A stretch of DNA of 64,000 nt from Methanobrevibacter woesei (GTDB lineage Archaea > Methanobacteriota > Methanobacteria > Methanobacteriales > Methanobacteriaceae). Position 1 is the first letter of the stretch; each line of letters starts with the position of its first letter. Below the pieces are notes generated by a model. The model saw nothing but the letters and a program-made list of their open reading frames with translations. It had not been told where the DNA came from and did not search any database. The position numbers and the translations under genes were made by a program. The stretch is taken from NCBI RefSeq assembly GCF_003111605.1, contig NZ_MZGU01000004.1:496001-560000 (forward strand), written 5' to 3'. Of this stretch, positions 18,466 to 28,183 are shown one piece after another.

Positions 18466-19665
18466 ATGATTAGATGTGTTTCTTGTGGTGAAGAATATAA
18501 TAATGATGATGTAATTTACACTTGTGAAAAATGTGGTTCTGTTTTGGAACTTGTTCCTGAAAGTGTAGATGTTGATAAAAGTATTTTTGATGGAAGAAAA
18601 GACACTTTATGGAAATATAAAGAATTTATTCCTGTAGATGAAAGTAAAATTGTTACTCTTGAAGAAGGAGGAACTCCATTTTGTAAATGTGATAAATTAG
18701 GAGAAGAATTGGGAGTAAACCTTTATGTTAAAGTAGAGGGATCAAATCCTACAGGAAGTTTCAAAGATCGTGGAATGACTGTAGGTATGACTAAAGCAAT
18801 GGAACTTGGTGTAAGTACTGTTGGTTGTGCTTCTACTGGTAACACTTCTGCTTCACTAGCTGCATATGCTGCTCGTGCTGGATTAAGATGTATTGTATTT
18901 TTACCTTCTGGTAAAGTGGCTTTAGGTAAATTAGCTCAAGCAATGTTCCATGGTGCAGAAGTTATTTCAATTAATGGTAATTTTGATGAAGCTCTTGAAG
19001 CTATGACTGCACTTGCTTTAGAAAAACATCTCTATTTATTAAATTCAATTAATCCATTTAGATTAGAAGGACAAAAAACAATTGGATATGAAATATTACA
19101 TTCATTAGGCTGGCAATCACCAGATAGGATTATTTTACCTGTTGGAAATGCAGGTAATATTTCAGCTATTTGGAAAGGTGTAAGTGAATTCTATGATGCA
19201 GGTTTTGTTGATTCTAAACCTATGATGACTGGTATTCAAGCAGAAGGTGCATGCCCTATTACTAATGCATTTAAAAAACATTCCAAAGAAATAGTGCCAG
19301 TTGAAAATCCAGAAACAATAGCTACTGCAATTCGTATTGGAGCTCCTGTTAGTTATACTAAAGCATTAAATGCTATCTATGATTCCAATGGATACTCTGA
19401 AACTGTTAGTGATGAGGAGATTTTATCTGCTCAAAAATTACTTGCTAGAAAAGAAGGTATTGGTGTTGAACCAGCTTCTGCAGCTTCAATTGCAGGTCTT
19501 AAAAAATTAGTTGAAATGGGTGAAATTGATAAAGGTGAAACTGTAACTTGTGTTGTTACTGGTCACTTATTAAAAGATCCTAACACAGCTATTGATGCAT
19601 GTACCAAACCAGTTGAAGTAGATGCTAATTTAGACGATTTAAAAAAGTTATTATTAAATAAATAA
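18466..19665 (+). CDS. thrC: Threonine synthase
   Basis: 399 residues. A PLP enzyme that converts O-phosphohomoserine to threonine. The N-terminus has a zinc-ribbon pair (CVSCGEEYNNDD and YTCEKCGS) as in several archaeal versions. The PLP lysine is in NPTGSFKDRGMTVG, and the phosphate-binding loop in LPVGNAGNISA. It is monocistronic. The other threonine genes, hom and a candidate homoserine kinase, lie at 46.2-48.5 kb, so the pathway is split across this window. Confidence 0.95.
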   Translation: MIRCVSCGEEYNNDDVIYTCEKCGSVLELVPESVDVDKSIFDGRKDTLWKYKEFIPVDESKIVTLEEGGTPFCKCDKLGEELGVNLYVKVEGSNPTGSFKDRGMTVGMTKAMELGVSTVGCASTGNTSASLAAYAARAGLRCIVFLPSGKVALGKLAQAMFHGAEVISINGNFDEALEAMTALALEKHLYLLNSINPFRLEGQKTIGYEILHSLGWQSPDRIILPVGNAGNISAIWKGVSEFYDAGFVDSKPMMTGIQAEGACPITNAFKKHSKEIVPVENPETIATAIRIGAPVSYTKALNAIYDSNGYSETVSDEEILSAQKLLARKEGIGVEPASAASIAGLKKLVEMGEIDKGETVTCVVTGHLLKDPNTAIDACTKPVEVDANLDDLKKLLLNK

Positions 19666-19819
19666 CTTTTAAATCCATTTTTTTTATCAATTTTTTTAGA
19701 AGTCTCCTTTTTTTCCATACTAAATTTTTATAACTTATAATTTAGAATTTTTTTATCATTTTTTTATTTTTTCTATTATAATAATTGTCGTTGATGTATG
19801 AAAAAAATCGTTTACTAAC

Positions 19820-19832
19820 CGATGCACCATCG
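19820..19832. promoter_or_regulatory. 13-bp palindrome upstream of the histone TATA box
   Basis: CGATG (19820-19824), a CAC centre and CATCG (19828-19832) form a perfect inverted repeat 28 bp before the histone TATA box. A regulator-binding site is possible but not demonstrated. Confidence 0.3.
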
Positions 19833-19859
19833 AAAAATTAAGCGATATTGACCAATATA

Positions 19860-19870
19860 TTTATATATAA
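19860..19870 (+). promoter_or_regulatory. TATA box of the histone gene
   Basis: TTTATATATAA, about 45 bp before the ATG at 19912, in a gap with no ORF. Confidence 0.6.
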
Positions 19871-19911
19871 TAAAAAATACACTATGTATTACAAAAAACG
19901 AGGTGTTAATT

Positions 19912-20115
19912 ATGGAATTACCAATCGCTCCTGTAGGAAGAATATTAAAAAACGCTGGTGCTGGTAGAGTAAGTGATGACGCTAAACTCGCATTAGCAGA
20001 AGCAATCGAAGAATGTGGAAACGAAATTGCTGCAAAAGCAGTTGGATTTGCACGTCACGCTGGAAGAAAAACCGTAAAAGCAGAAGATATTAAATTAGCA
20101 ACTAAAACTTGCTAA
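19912..20115 (+). CDS. Archaeal histone (HMf family)
   Basis: 67 residues from ATG 19912; the upstream GTG at 19903 is inside the GAGGTG ribosome-binding site. A single histone fold covers the whole protein: [19 protein letters not shown] opens it and [17 protein letters not shown] closes it, with the RKT motif that contacts DNA. It binds and wraps DNA as dimers that stack into hypernucleosomes. It lacks tails, as is normal for this group. It is monocistronic with a palindrome and strong TATA box upstream. Confidence 0.96.
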   Translation: MELPIAPVGRILKNAGAGRVSDDAKLALAEAIEECGNEIAAKAVGFARHAGRKTVKAEDIKLATKTC

Positions 20116-20148
20116 ATTTATTTTTTCTCTTTTATTGTTTTTAATTAA

Positions 20149-20173
20149 AAGTAAAACTTTTTTAGTTTTACTT
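20149..20173 (+). terminator. Hairpin after the histone gene
   Basis: AAGTAAAAC (20149-20157) pairs with GTTTTACTT (20165-20173) around a T-rich loop, giving a 9-bp stem; a T-rich stretch follows. Confidence 0.55.
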
Positions 20174-20538
20174 CTTTCAACTTATTTTTCTATTATTTTA
20201 TCTTATTTTCTTGTTTTAAACATAACATTTATAAACTATTAAAACCTATTTAATATTGTCTAGTTCTCTAGAATTATTTCATTAATTACTAAATTTTTAT
20301 TTTTAGCTTTGCTAAAAATTACATAAAAATTCAGAAGTATTTGTATTGAAAGTTTAACCCTCTTGTTTTTATTTATTAGGGTTATATTTAGTGATATATG
20401 ATTATATTCAAGAATTAGTATTATTCAATAGATTAATTGAATAATTGTGTAATTTCTGTAGTTAAAAAAATTAACTATTTATAATTACAAAATATTACAG
20501 TTCAAAAAAAATTTAATCGAATTGTAGTATCGCCGATG

Positions 20539-20553
20539 GATGGCACAGCCAGA
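20539..20553 (+). promoter_or_regulatory. Possible kink-turn in the rpl7ae leader
   Basis: A small stem TGGC-ACA-GCCA (20541-20551) is flanked by GA on both sides (20539-20540 and 20552-20553), so tandem sheared G.A pairs can stack on it, the core of an L7Ae-binding kink-turn. The element ends 7 nt before the GGAGGT site of the L7Ae gene itself. The outer C-stem is weak. Archaeal L7Ae is known to repress its own mRNA this way in other species; here it is inference. Confidence 0.35.
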
Positions 20554-20573
20554 TGAAAAAGGAGGTAACTAAT

Positions 20574-20945
20574 ATGGCAAAAGCAATTTATGTAAAATTT
20601 GATACACCTGAAGAATTAGCTAACCAAGCAGAAGAAGCTTTAGAAACCGCAAAAGAAACCGGTAAAGTAGCAAAAGGAACTAACGAAGTAACTAAATTCA
20701 TCGAAAGAGGAGATGCAGAACTTGTAGTTATTGCAGAAGATGTTGATCCTGCTGAAATCGTTGCTCACATTCCTGTTCTTGCAGATGAAAAAGAAATTCC
20801 ATACATCTACTTACCTACTAAAGAACAAGTTGGTGGAGCTGCAGGTTTAACTGTTGGTACTGCATCCGCTTGTATTGTAGACGCTGGAGATGCTGCTGAC
20901 GCAGTTGCTGAAATCGTTGAAAAAGTCGCTGAACTCAAAGAATAG
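20574..20945 (+). CDS. rpl7ae: Ribosomal protein L7Ae
   Basis: 123 residues from ATG 20574, 7 nt after GGAGGT; the upstream ATG at 20553 overlaps that site and is rejected. L7Ae binds kink-turn RNA in the large ribosomal subunit, box C/D and H/ACA guide RNPs and RNase P. The signature GTNEVTKFIERGDAELVVIAED and the HIPVLADEKEIPYIYLPTK segment are present. It starts the block L7Ae-S28e-L24e-ndk-infB, an arrangement conserved in many euryarchaea. Confidence 0.96.
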   Translation: MAKAIYVKFDTPEELANQAEEALETAKETGKVAKGTNEVTKFIERGDAELVVIAEDVDPAEIVAHIPVLADEKEIPYIYLPTKEQVGGAAGLTVGTASACIVDAGDAADAVAEIVEKVAELKE

Positions 20946-20983
20946 ATGTCCTGTGACATTTGTTTAATTGAAGGTGATTAAAG

Positions 20984-21190
20984 ATGGAAGAAGGTACTCC
21001 AGCAGAAGTCATTGAAGTTTTAAAAAGAACTGGTATGACTGGGGAAGTAATGCAAATTAAATGCAGAATCCTCGATGGAAGAGATAAGGGAAGAATTTTA
21101 ACAAGAAACATTATGGGTCCTGTAAGAGAAGGCGACATTTTAATGTTACTTGATACTATTAGAGAAGCTAAGGAAATTAAAACTCCTTAA
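20984..21190 (+). CDS. rps28e: Ribosomal protein S28e
   Basis: 68 residues. A small OB-fold protein of the archaeal and eukaryotic small subunit. The [20 protein letters not shown] start and the [17 protein letters not shown] tail are diagnostic. It lies 38 nt after rpl7ae with GAAGGTGATTA before its ATG and is followed by L24e. Confidence 0.96.
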   Translation: MEEGTPAEVIEVLKRTGMTGEVMQIKCRILDGRDKGRILTRNIMGPVREGDILMLLDTIREAKEIKTP

Positions 21191-21213
21191 TCCTTATAAG
21201 AAGGTGTAAGAAC

Positions 21214-21375
21214 ATGAGAACTTGTTCATTCTGTAATAAAGAAATCGAAGAAGGAACTGGAAAAATGTATGTTAAAAGAGACGGTTCTATTTATTTCTTT
21301 TGTAGCAGTAAATGTGAAAAAAACATGATAAAACTTGGTAGAGTTCCAAGAAAAGTTAAATGGGTTAAAGAATGA
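21214..21375 (+). CDS. rpl24e: Ribosomal protein L24e
   Basis: A 53-residue gene that starts at ATG 21214 after AAGGTG. The product has the zinc-binding pattern of L24e: [14 protein letters not shown] near the N-terminus and [10 protein letters not shown] further on, followed by the basic [14 protein letters not shown] tail. It is a component of the large subunit near the bridge to the small subunit. Its stop codon overlaps the ndk start by 4 nt (ATGA), so the two are translationally coupled. Confidence 0.95.
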   Translation: MRTCSFCNKEIEEGTGKMYVKRDGSIYFFCSSKCEKNMIKLGRVPRKVKWVKE

Positions 21376-21824
21376 TTCAAAAAAGTTTTGTAATGATGAA
21401 ACCAGACGCTGTAGCAAGACGTCTTATGGGTAAAATTTTATCCCGTTTTGAAGAAAAAGGTCTTCAAATTATAGGTGTAAAATTAATGCAAATCGACGAA
21501 GAGTTAGCAAAAACTCATTATGGAGAACATGCAGATAAACCATTTTTTGATGATTTAGTCAAATATATTACTTCATCACCATCTTTAGCTATGGTAATCA
21601 AAGGAGAAGATGCTATTTCAACAATTAGAAAAATGGTCGGAGCAACCAATCCTTTAGAAGCAGATCTCGGTACTATCAGAGGAGATTATGCTATGGATAC
21701 TGGAAGAAATATTATTCACGCTTCCGATTCTCCAGAATCTGCTGAAAGGGAAATTAGTCTTTTCTTTGATGAAGATGAAATTTGTGAATACTCAATCGTA
21801 GATAATGTTTGGATTTATGAATAA
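21372..21824 (+). CDS. ndk: Nucleoside diphosphate kinase
   Basis: 150 residues. It moves the gamma-phosphate from ATP to other NDPs through a phosphohistidine. The active-site His is in [31 protein letters not shown] and the MGATNP-like [19 protein letters not shown] region are also present. The ATG overlaps the rpl24e stop. It is placed just before infB, which needs GTP, as in many archaea. Confidence 0.96.
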   Translation: MIQKSFVMMKPDAVARRLMGKILSRFEEKGLQIIGVKLMQIDEELAKTHYGEHADKPFFDDLVKYITSSPSLAMVIKGEDAISTIRKMVGATNPLEADLGTIRGDYAMDTGRNIIHASDSPESAEREISLFFDEDEICEYSIVDNVWIYE

Positions 21825-21859
21825 ATTATTCATTTAAAATTTTATTATTAAGAGATAAC

Positions 21860-23650
21860 ATGAAAATCAGGTCACCAATTGTATCAGTATTAGGTCATGT
21901 AGACCATGGAAAAACTACATTGTTAGATTATATTAGAGGAAGTACTATAGCTGATAAAGAAGCAGGAGGTATTACTCAACATATTGGAGCTACTGAAATA
22001 CCTAATGATACTATTGAAGATATCTGCGGTAATTTTATTTCAAAACTAGCTATCAAAGATTTAATTCCTGGTTTGTTCTTTATTGATACTCCAGGGCATG
22101 CAGCATTTACAAGCTTAAGAAAACGTGGTGGAGCATTAGCTGATTTGGCCGTATTAATTGTTGATATTAATGATGGCTTTAAACCACAAACTTTTGAAGC
22201 TTTAAATATCCTTAAAATGTATAAAACACCTTTTATTGTTGTTGCAAATAAAATTGACATGATATTTGGTTGGGAATCTCATGAAAATGCTTCTTTCAAA
22301 GAATCATTTAACCAACAAGCTCAAAGTGTTAAACAAGAGTTAGAAAATAAAGTCTATGAAATTGTTGGAACATTATATAAAGAAGGATTCCAGTCTGAAA
22401 GATTTGATAGGGTAAGTGATTTTGCTTCTCAGATTTCCATTATTCCAATTAGTGCAAAATCTGGGGAAGGAATCATTGAAGTATTAGCAATGCTTTTAGG
22501 ACTTGCTCAAGAATACTTAACTGAACAACTTGAAATCCATGAAGATGCACCGGCTAAAGGTACTGTTTTAGAAATTAAGGAAGAAACTGGTCTTGGAATG
22601 ACAATTGATGCTATTATTTATGATGGTGTTTTAAGAACTAATGATGAACTAGCTTTAATGTCATCTTCAAATGAAGTATTAACCACTAATATCAGATCTA
22701 TATTAAGACCACTTCCACTTGAAGAAATGAGAGATTCTAAGAAAAAATTCAAGAAAGTTGATGAAGTAGTTGCAGCAGCAGGTATTAAAATAGCTGCACC
22801 TAACTTAGATGATGTTGTTTCTGGTTCTCCACTTCGTGTTGTTAACGAAGAAGAGGATGTTAAAGAAGAAATCTTAAAAGAGATTGAAGATATTACTATT
22901 GATACTGAAGATGAAGGTATTCTTGTTAAAGCAGATACTCTTGGTTCTCTTGAAGCTATTGTAAAATTACTTAAAGAATTAAATATTCCAATTAGATCAG
23001 CAGATATAGGTGATGTAAATCGTAGAGATATAATTAATTCATCTATTGCTCTTGAAGAAGATGATGCTCATGGTGCTATTATTGCATTTAATGTAGGCGT
23101 ACATCCAAACTCTCTTGAAGATTTAAATAAATCAGATGTTCGCTTATTTGAAGGAGATGTAATCTATCAAATTATTGAAGAGTATGAAGAATGGATTAAG
23201 CAAAAAGAAGAAGCTAAGAAAAAAGCTTTCTACGATGCTATTGTCAAACCTGCAAAATTCATGGTTCTCCCAAAATTGATTTTCCGTCAAAGTAAACCAG
23301 CTATTGTTGGTATTGAATCTTTAAGCGGTACTTTAAAACAAGGACAAAAGCTTGTTAATAAAAATGGTGAAATTGTAGGTTCCATAGCTAGTATGGAAGA
23401 TAAAGGTGAAACTTTACCTGATATTACTAGAGGTCAAAGAGTAGCTATGGCAATTAAAGATGCTATTGTTGGAAAACACTTTGATGAGGGAGACGAATTA
23501 TTTGTTGATGTTCCTGAAAAACATTATAAATTCATTGAAAGAGAATTTAAGGATAAATTAACTGAAGATGAATTTGAAACATTATATGAATTTTTAGAAA
23601 TTAAACGTAAACAAGAACCTGACTGGGGACGTTTTGGTCTTTTTGAATAA
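21860..23650 (+). CDS. infB: Translation initiation factor aIF5B (IF-2 homologue)
   Basis: 596 residues, the archaeal length without the long N-terminal extension of eukaryotic eIF5B. A GTPase that promotes subunit joining and initiator tRNA positioning. Domains: G domain from residue 1 with [12 protein letters not shown] (G1), DTPGHAAF (G3), NKID (G4); domain II from about 235; domain III and the long helix to a C-terminal domain IV. No intein is visible, although this gene is an intein site in some archaea. Confidence 0.95.
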   Translation: MKIRSPIVSVLGHVDHGKTTLLDYIRGSTIADKEAGGITQHIGATEIPNDTIEDICGNFISKLAIKDLIPGLFFIDTPGHAAFTSLRKRGGALADLAVLIVDINDGFKPQTFEALNILKMYKTPFIVVANKIDMIFGWESHENASFKESFNQQAQSVKQELENKVYEIVGTLYKEGFQSERFDRVSDFASQISIIPISAKSGEGIIEVLAMLLGLAQEYLTEQLEIHEDAPAKGTVLEIKEETGLGMTIDAIIYDGVLRTNDELALMSSSNEVLTTNIRSILRPLPLEEMRDSKKKFKKVDEVVAAAGIKIAAPNLDDVVSGSPLRVVNEEEDVKEEILKEIEDITIDTEDEGILVKADTLGSLEAIVKLLKELNIPIRSADIGDVNRRDIINSSIALEEDDAHGAIIAFNVGVHPNSLEDLNKSDVRLFEGDVIYQIIEEYEEWIKQKEEAKKKAFYDAIVKPAKFMVLPKLIFRQSKPAIVGIESLSGTLKQGQKLVNKNGEIVGSIASMEDKGETLPDITRGQRVAMAIKDAIVGKHFDEGDELFVDVPEKHYKFIEREFKDKLTEDEFETLYEFLEIKRKQEPDWGRFGLFE

Positions 23651-23689
23651 TAAAATTTTATACTTAAATAAATTAAAAGGAGGAATACC

Positions 23690-24073
23690 ATGGCATTTAA
23701 AGTAGTTGTTTCTGATAAAGCTATTAGTCATCAAATTGAAGTTGAAGATGGTAAAGAACTTAATGGTTTAGTCATCGGTGATGAATTTGATGGTTCTATT
23801 GTAGGTTTAGATGGTTACACTTTAAAAATCACTGGTGGTAGTGACAAAAATGGTTTTACCATGAAAAAAGATGTTTCTGGCACTAGAAGAATCAAAAGTT
23901 TATTAAGTGGTGGTGTAGGATACAAACCTATTGGAAAAGGTGTAAAAAGGAGAAAAACTGTTAGAGGAAACACCATTGCTGAAGATATTGTACAAATCAA
24001 CACTGTTGTTGTCTCAGCTGGAAGTAAACCAATAGCTGAAATCTTAGGTGCTGATGAAGAAGAGGAAGAATAG
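23690..24073 (+). CDS. rps6e: Ribosomal protein S6e
   Basis: 127 residues, the short archaeal form without the phosphorylated C-terminal extension of eukaryotes. GDEFDGSIVGLDGYTLKITGG and KRRKTVRGNTIAEDIVQIN are typical. AAAGGAGG precedes the ATG. It is followed by aIF2-gamma after 66 nt, an order also conserved in other euryarchaea. Confidence 0.95.
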   Translation: MAFKVVVSDKAISHQIEVEDGKELNGLVIGDEFDGSIVGLDGYTLKITGGSDKNGFTMKKDVSGTRRIKSLLSGGVGYKPIGKGVKRRKTVRGNTIAEDIVQINTVVVSAGSKPIAEILGADEEEEE

Positions 24074-24139
24074 TTCTACTATTTTTCTCATTTTATTTTT
24101 ATTGTTGAATGTAGGTATTAATTAAAAAGGTGGTTATCT

Positions 24140-25354
24140 GTGAATGTACAGTCAGATGTTAATATAGGTTTAGTAGGTCATGTAGATCATGGTAAAACTA
24201 CTCTTACTAAAGCATTATCCGGAGTTTGGACTGATACTCACAGTGAAGAAACAAAAAGAGGTATTTCAATACGTTTAGGTTATGCGGATATTGAATTTAG
24301 AAAATGTCCTAACTGTGATGAACCTGAATGTTACACTACTTCTAAAACTTGTGAAAACTGTGGGAGTGAAACTGAATTAGTTAGGAAAGTATCTTTTGTT
24401 GATGCTCCAGGTCACGAAACTCTTATGGCTACTATGTTATCTGGTGCTGCAATAATGGATGGTGCAGTTTTAGTAATAGCTGCCAATGAAGAGTGTCCAC
24501 AGCCACAAACTAAAGAACATTTAATGGCACTTGATGTTATTGGTGTTAAAGATGTTATTGTAGTTCAAAATAAAATTGATATTGTTTCTCATGAAAGAGC
24601 TATTGAAAGTTATGAGGAAATTAAGGACTTTGTTAAAGGTACTTGTGCAGAAGATGCACCAATCATTCCTGTTTCAGCTCAACAAGGTGCAAATATCGAT
24701 ATTTTAATTGAAGCTATGCTTAAAAAAATTAAAGCTCCTGAAAGAAGCTTTGAAAAAAGTGCTTTAATGCATGTTGCTAGATCTTTTGATATTAACAAAC
24801 CAGGTTCTGGTGCTGACAAAATTAAAGGTGGGGTTATTGGAGGAACCTTAGTTCAAGGTACTCTTAAAATTGGTGATTCCATTGAAATAAGACCTGGAAT
24901 TAGTAATAATAATGAATGGATTAATTTAACTTCTGAAATCATTGGCCTTGAAGCTAATGGTGAAGATGTTGATGAAGTTGGTCCTGGTGGTCTTATTGGT
25001 GTTGCAACAAAGTTAGATCCTTCTTTAACTAAAGCTGATTCATTATCTGGTTCTGTTGCTGGTGAAGTTGGTACTTTACCTGATGTATTATTCGAATTGG
25101 AAATGGAAGATCATCTACTTGATAGAGTAGTTGGTACTAAAGAAGAGCGTGATGTAGCTCCTATAAAACTTAAAGAACCTTTAATGATTAATTGTGGTAC
25201 TACAACTACTATTGGTGTTGTAACAGCTACTAAAAAGAATACTGTTAAAGTTAATTTAAAATTACCTGTATGTGCAAGTCCAGGTGATAGGATAGCTTTA
25301 AGCCGTAGAGTTGGTGCTCGTTGGAGATTAATTGGATATGGAATTATTGTATAA
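24140..25354 (+). CDS. eif2g: Translation initiation factor aIF2, gamma subunit
   Basis: 404 residues from a GTG start with AAGGTGG upstream. The GTPase subunit that delivers initiator Met-tRNA to the small subunit. The G1 motif is [17 protein letters not shown]3 [12 protein letters not shown] and G4 NKID; a zinc knuckle lies in [10 protein letters not shown] with CENCGSE. The C-terminal [19 protein letters not shown] segment is also typical. Alpha and beta subunits are not in the window. Confidence 0.96.
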   Translation: MNVQSDVNIGLVGHVDHGKTTLTKALSGVWTDTHSEETKRGISIRLGYADIEFRKCPNCDEPECYTTSKTCENCGSETELVRKVSFVDAPGHETLMATMLSGAAIMDGAVLVIAANEECPQPQTKEHLMALDVIGVKDVIVVQNKIDIVSHERAIESYEEIKDFVKGTCAEDAPIIPVSAQQGANIDILIEAMLKKIKAPERSFEKSALMHVARSFDINKPGSGADKIKGGVIGGTLVQGTLKIGDSIEIRPGISNNNEWINLTSEIIGLEANGEDVDEVGPGGLIGVATKLDPSLTKADSLSGSVAGEVGTLPDVLFELEMEDHLLDRVVGTKEERDVAPIKLKEPLMINCGTTTTIGVVTATKKNTVKVNLKLPVCASPGDRIALSRRVGARWRLIGYGIIV

Positions 25355-25369
25355 TTTTTGAGGGGAATA

Positions 25370-25762
25370 ATGGGTTCTAAAGAAGTTGTAATTGATACCA
25401 ATTTTTTTATGGTTCCTTTTCAGTTCAATGTTGATGTAATCGACGAACTTGAAAAATTATTACCTTCTTATAAATTAACTACTCCACAATTTGTTATTAA
25501 TGAATTAAAAGGTTTAAAACATAACAAAAACAATACAATAAGACTAAATGCAAGTTTAGCTCTTAAATTAGCTAAATCCTCAAATATTGAAATAAAGGAT
25601 ATTTCATTAAATGAAGGAGAAACCGTGGATGATGCGTTACTTAGGGTTTCTGAGGTTTTAGCTACAAATGACATTGATTTAAAAAAACGTGCAAAAAATA
25701 AAGGTATTTCAGTAGTTTATCTTAGACAAAAAAAATATATATCTATTGATGGTAAGATATAA
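25370..25762 (+). CDS. PIN-domain protein (Fcf1/Utp24-like, putative rRNA-processing nuclease)
   Basis: 130 residues from ATG 25370, with AGGGG upstream; the TTG at 25358 belongs to that site. The PIN fold is shown by the acidic residues in VVIDTNFFM (N-terminal), ELKGLKH, VDDALLRV and TNDIDLKKRA. Archaeal proteins of this group resemble Fcf1, the 18S-A1-site nuclease, and are usually linked to aIF2-gamma. It is not a clear VapC toxin: no antitoxin-like gene precedes it, and it is embedded in translation genes. Target RNA unknown. Confidence 0.8.
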   Translation: MGSKEVVIDTNFFMVPFQFNVDVIDELEKLLPSYKLTTPQFVINELKGLKHNKNNTIRLNASLALKLAKSSNIEIKDISLNEGETVDDALLRVSEVLATNDIDLKKRAKNKGISVVYLRQKKYISIDGKI

Positions 25763-25814
25763 CTGATGTTTATAAAACTTATTAAGTTATCAGATTATAA
25801 TATTAGGTGATTAT

Positions 25815-26342
25815 ATGAATTTATGGAGTGAAATTGAAGCAGGTTCCGATGTTCCTGATGTTGTTACAGCAGTAATTGAAGTTCCTAAAGGTTCAAGAAA
25901 TAAATATGAGTATGACAAAAAAATGGAAGCATTCATGTTAGATAGAGTTTTATATTCTCCTGTACACTATCCTACAGAATATGGTTTTATTCCTAAGTCA
26001 ACTTATGATGACGGAGACCCAATGGATATTCTTGTAATTATGGAACAACCTACTTTCCCTGGTTGTATTATTGAAGCAAGACCTATTGGAATTATGGGTA
26101 TGATTGACAGCGGAGACAAAGATTACAAAGTTTTAGCTGTTCCTGCTGAAGATCCACGTTTTGATGATGTAAATGATATTGATGATGTTCCAGCACATTT
26201 ATTAAAAGAAATTGAACACTTTTTCAGTGTATACAAAACTCTCCAAGGTAAAGAAGTTGAAACCTTAGGTTGGGAAGATGCAAAAGCTGCAAAAGCTGAA
26301 ATTGAAAGATCTTTAGAAATGTACAAAGAACAATATGAATAG
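25815..26342 (+). CDS. ppa: Inorganic pyrophosphatase (family I)
   Basis: 175 residues. It hydrolyses the pyrophosphate released by biosynthetic reactions. The family signature [11 protein letters not shown] carries the metal-binding aspartates; [11 protein letters not shown] and the later [14 protein letters not shown] segments match bacterial and archaeal family I enzymes. TTAGGTGATTAT precedes the ATG. rpoE1 follows after 11 nt. Confidence 0.95.
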   Translation: MNLWSEIEAGSDVPDVVTAVIEVPKGSRNKYEYDKKMEAFMLDRVLYSPVHYPTEYGFIPKSTYDDGDPMDILVIMEQPTFPGCIIEARPIGIMGMIDSGDKDYKVLAVPAEDPRFDDVNDIDDVPAHLLKEIEHFFSVYKTLQGKEVETLGWEDAKAAKAEIERSLEMYKEQYE

Positions 26343-26353
26343 AGGGATTCATC

Positions 26354-26920
26354 TTGTATTATATAACTAAAATTGAGGATACTGTAAGAATACCACCTTA
26401 TAGATTCGATGACCCACTTGAAGAAGTTGCTCTTCAAACTTTAAACGATACTTACGACGGTCGTTTAGATAAAAAATTAGGTTTATTAATTTGTGTTAAT
26501 GAAATTGAAGAAATTGGTGAAGGCAGACTTATTATGGGTGACGGTGCTTCATACCATAATGTTGTTTTCAATGCTGTTTTCTTCAAACCAGAACAACAAG
26601 AAATCATTGATGGTGAAGTTATTGAAATAGCTGAATTTGGTGCTTTTGTAAGAATTGGACCAATGGATGGTTTAGTACACGTTTCTCAAGTAACTGATGA
26701 TTATATTAACTATGATTCAAAAAGAGGTGCTCTTTTAGCTAAAGAATCTAATAAAACTTTAGATGAAGGAGACTTAGTCAGATCTAGAATCATAGCTATT
26801 AGTCTTAAAGATAACTCCACTAAAAATACTAAAATCGGTCTTACAATGAGACAAAACGGTTTAGGTAGATTTGAGTGGATTGAAGAAGCTAAAGAAAAAA
26901 GTAAGAAGGGTAAAAAATGA
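26354..26920 (+). CDS. rpoE1: RNA polymerase subunit E' (Rpo7)
   Basis: 188 residues from a TTG start; the AGAGGG element and the absence of a nearby in-frame ATG support it. Rpo7 forms the stalk with Rpo4 and helps initiation and RNA exit. The N-terminal RNP-like domain (about 1-80) starts [17 protein letters not shown], and the C-terminal S1/OB domain is in [19 protein letters not shown]. Its end overlaps rpoE2 by 4 nt. Confidence 0.95.
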   Translation: MYYITKIEDTVRIPPYRFDDPLEEVALQTLNDTYDGRLDKKLGLLICVNEIEEIGEGRLIMGDGASYHNVVFNAVFFKPEQQEIIDGEVIEIAEFGAFVRIGPMDGLVHVSQVTDDYINYDSKRGALLAKESNKTLDEGDLVRSRIIAISLKDNSTKNTKIGLTMRQNGLGRFEWIEEAKEKSKKGKK

Positions 26921-27093
26921 ATGCATGTACTGTTTGTAAAAGATTAACTCCAAAAGAACGTTGTGATGTTTGTGGTAATCCTACTTCCTCTAATTGGAGT
27001 GGACTTTTAATTATCACTGACCCTGAAGAATCTGAATTAGCTAAAGAATTAAATATCACCATTCCTGGTGAATATTGTTTAAGAGTAAGATAG
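26917..27093 (+). CDS. rpoE2: RNA polymerase subunit E'' / Spt4
   Basis: 58 residues starting at ATG 26917, overlapping the rpoE1 stop. The product is Spt4, the zinc-ribbon partner of Spt5 in elongation. Cys pairs in [11 protein letters not shown] and [10 protein letters not shown] bind zinc, and [20 protein letters not shown] is the typical middle. It is short but complete. Confidence 0.93.
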   Translation: MNACTVCKRLTPKERCDVCGNPTSSNWSGLLIITDPEESELAKELNITIPGEYCLRVR

Positions 27094-27119
27094 ATTAAAT
27101 TGATAAAGAGGTTTTTAAG

Positions 27120-27629
27120 TTGTTAAGATTAGACCCAGAATTAAATGCAGATATAATAATGGAGCTTAAAAAACCATTAGGCAAATTATATCCTAACTTT
27201 GAAGATGCAATTGATGATATAGTTTCTTCTGAGTATTTTATTTCTGTTGGTGATGCAACTTTTAATAATCTCATTAAATATGAATTATATCCTAATATTG
27301 GCATAATTGATAATTTGATTCAAAGAGAAAATCATGTTCATGACATTATACCTGTAGATGAGTTATTAAGAGCTGAAAATCCTCCAGGGACAATTACTGA
27401 GGATCTATGGGAAACCATAGAACATGCTATTGAATTATCTGACGATGGAGATAGTCATATAATTCTTGTAGATGGGGAAGAAGATCTTGCGGTTCTTCCT
27501 TGCATTTTACTAGCACCTGAGGAAACTGTCATATTATATGGACAACCTAATGAGGGTTTAGTTCTTTTGAACGTTTCTGATTTAAAAGATAAAGCTCAAG
27601 AGCTTATTAATGGATTTACTAAAGAATAA
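27120..27629 (+). CDS. GTP-dependent dephospho-CoA kinase (DUF359 family)
   Basis: 169 residues from TTG 27120, 6 nt after GAGGT. Members of this family (first shown in Thermococcus) phosphorylate dephospho-CoA with GTP, the last step of archaeal CoA synthesis. The protein has SVGDATFNNLI near residue 40, NPPGTITEDLWETI and DGEEDLAVLPCILLAPEETVILYGQPNEG, all typical. It sits between rpoE2 and rps24e in an order common to euryarchaea. The window also contains phosphopantothenate synthetase at 60879. Confidence 0.9.
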   Translation: MLRLDPELNADIIMELKKPLGKLYPNFEDAIDDIVSSEYFISVGDATFNNLIKYELYPNIGIIDNLIQRENHVHDIIPVDELLRAENPPGTITEDLWETIEHAIELSDDGDSHIILVDGEEDLAVLPCILLAPEETVILYGQPNEGLVLLNVSDLKDKAQELINGFTKE

Positions 27630-27647
27630 TTATAAAGAGGCTTTAAA

Positions 27648-27968
27648 ATGGAAATTGACATTTTTGAAGAAAAAGAAAATAAAATTTTTAACAGAACTGA
27701 AATTAAATTTTATGTTGAATATGAAGGAGAAGCTACTCCTAAAATCTTAGACATTAAATCAAAATTAGTTGCTTTATTAAACACTAAAAAAGATTTAATT
27801 GTTGTTGATAATGTTCAACCTCACTATGGTGAACCTAAAGCATTAGGTTATGCAAAAGTTTATGGCACTGTTGATGATTTAAAATACATTGAAACTGACA
27901 GTGTAATAGCTAAAAACACCGAACCTGTTGAAGAAACCGAAGAAGATGAAGAAGAAGCAGAAGAATAA
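27648..27968 (+). CDS. rps24e: Ribosomal protein S24e
   Basis: 106 residues. A small-subunit protein specific to archaea and eukaryotes. The N-terminal EIDIFEEKENKIFNRTEIKF and the GYAKVYGTVDDLKYIE segment fit the family, and the C-terminus is an acidic Glu-rich tail. GAGGC lies upstream. rps27ae follows after 13 nt, as in most euryarchaea. Confidence 0.94.
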   Translation: MEIDIFEEKENKIFNRTEIKFYVEYEGEATPKILDIKSKLVALLNTKKDLIVVDNVQPHYGEPKALGYAKVYGTVDDLKYIETDSVIAKNTEPVEETEEDEEEAEE

Positions 27969-27981
27969 GGAGATGTAAAAT

Positions 27982-28134
27982 ATGAAAGTATCTAATCTTT
28001 ATAAAGTAGATGGTGACAAATTAGAAAGAAAAAACCCTATTTGTCCTCGTTGTTCTGATGGTGTATTTATGGCTGACCATGGTGATAGATACGCTTGTGG
28101 TAAATGTGGATACACTGAAATGAAAAAAGATTAA
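27982..28134 (+). CDS. rps27ae: Ribosomal protein S27ae
   Basis: A 50-residue gene starting at ATG 27982 after AAGGAG. The product has the zinc ribbon of S27ae: [16 protein letters not shown] and [13 protein letters not shown], without the ubiquitin fusion found in eukaryotes. It is the last gene of the ribosomal and polymerase block; a T-rich stretch follows its stop. Confidence 0.95.
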   Translation: MKVSNLYKVDGDKLERKNPICPRCSDGVFMADHGDRYACGKCGYTEMKKD

Positions 28135-28183
28135 ATAATCTTTTTTTTCCTTTTTTTAATTAATTTTTTAAGAAGTGAGTTCT

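Larger units (their letters stand above)
20116..20573. other. Non-coding gap between histone and rpl7ae
   Basis: About 460 bp, AT-rich. It holds a hairpin just after the histone stop, a TTTATAATT element near 20478 that could be the rpl7ae promoter, and a GC-richer leader (20531-20566) that contains a possible kink-turn. I see no tRNA or ORF in 20180-20460. Confidence 0.6.

Noticed and set aside
21860-23650. Looked for an intein in infB, a known archaeal intein site.
   Set aside because: The G-domain motifs run without interruption and the length is normal at 596 residues.
25370-25762. Considered calling the PIN gene a VapC toxin.
   Set aside because: No antitoxin gene precedes it and it is embedded between aIF2-gamma and ppa in a conserved translation block.
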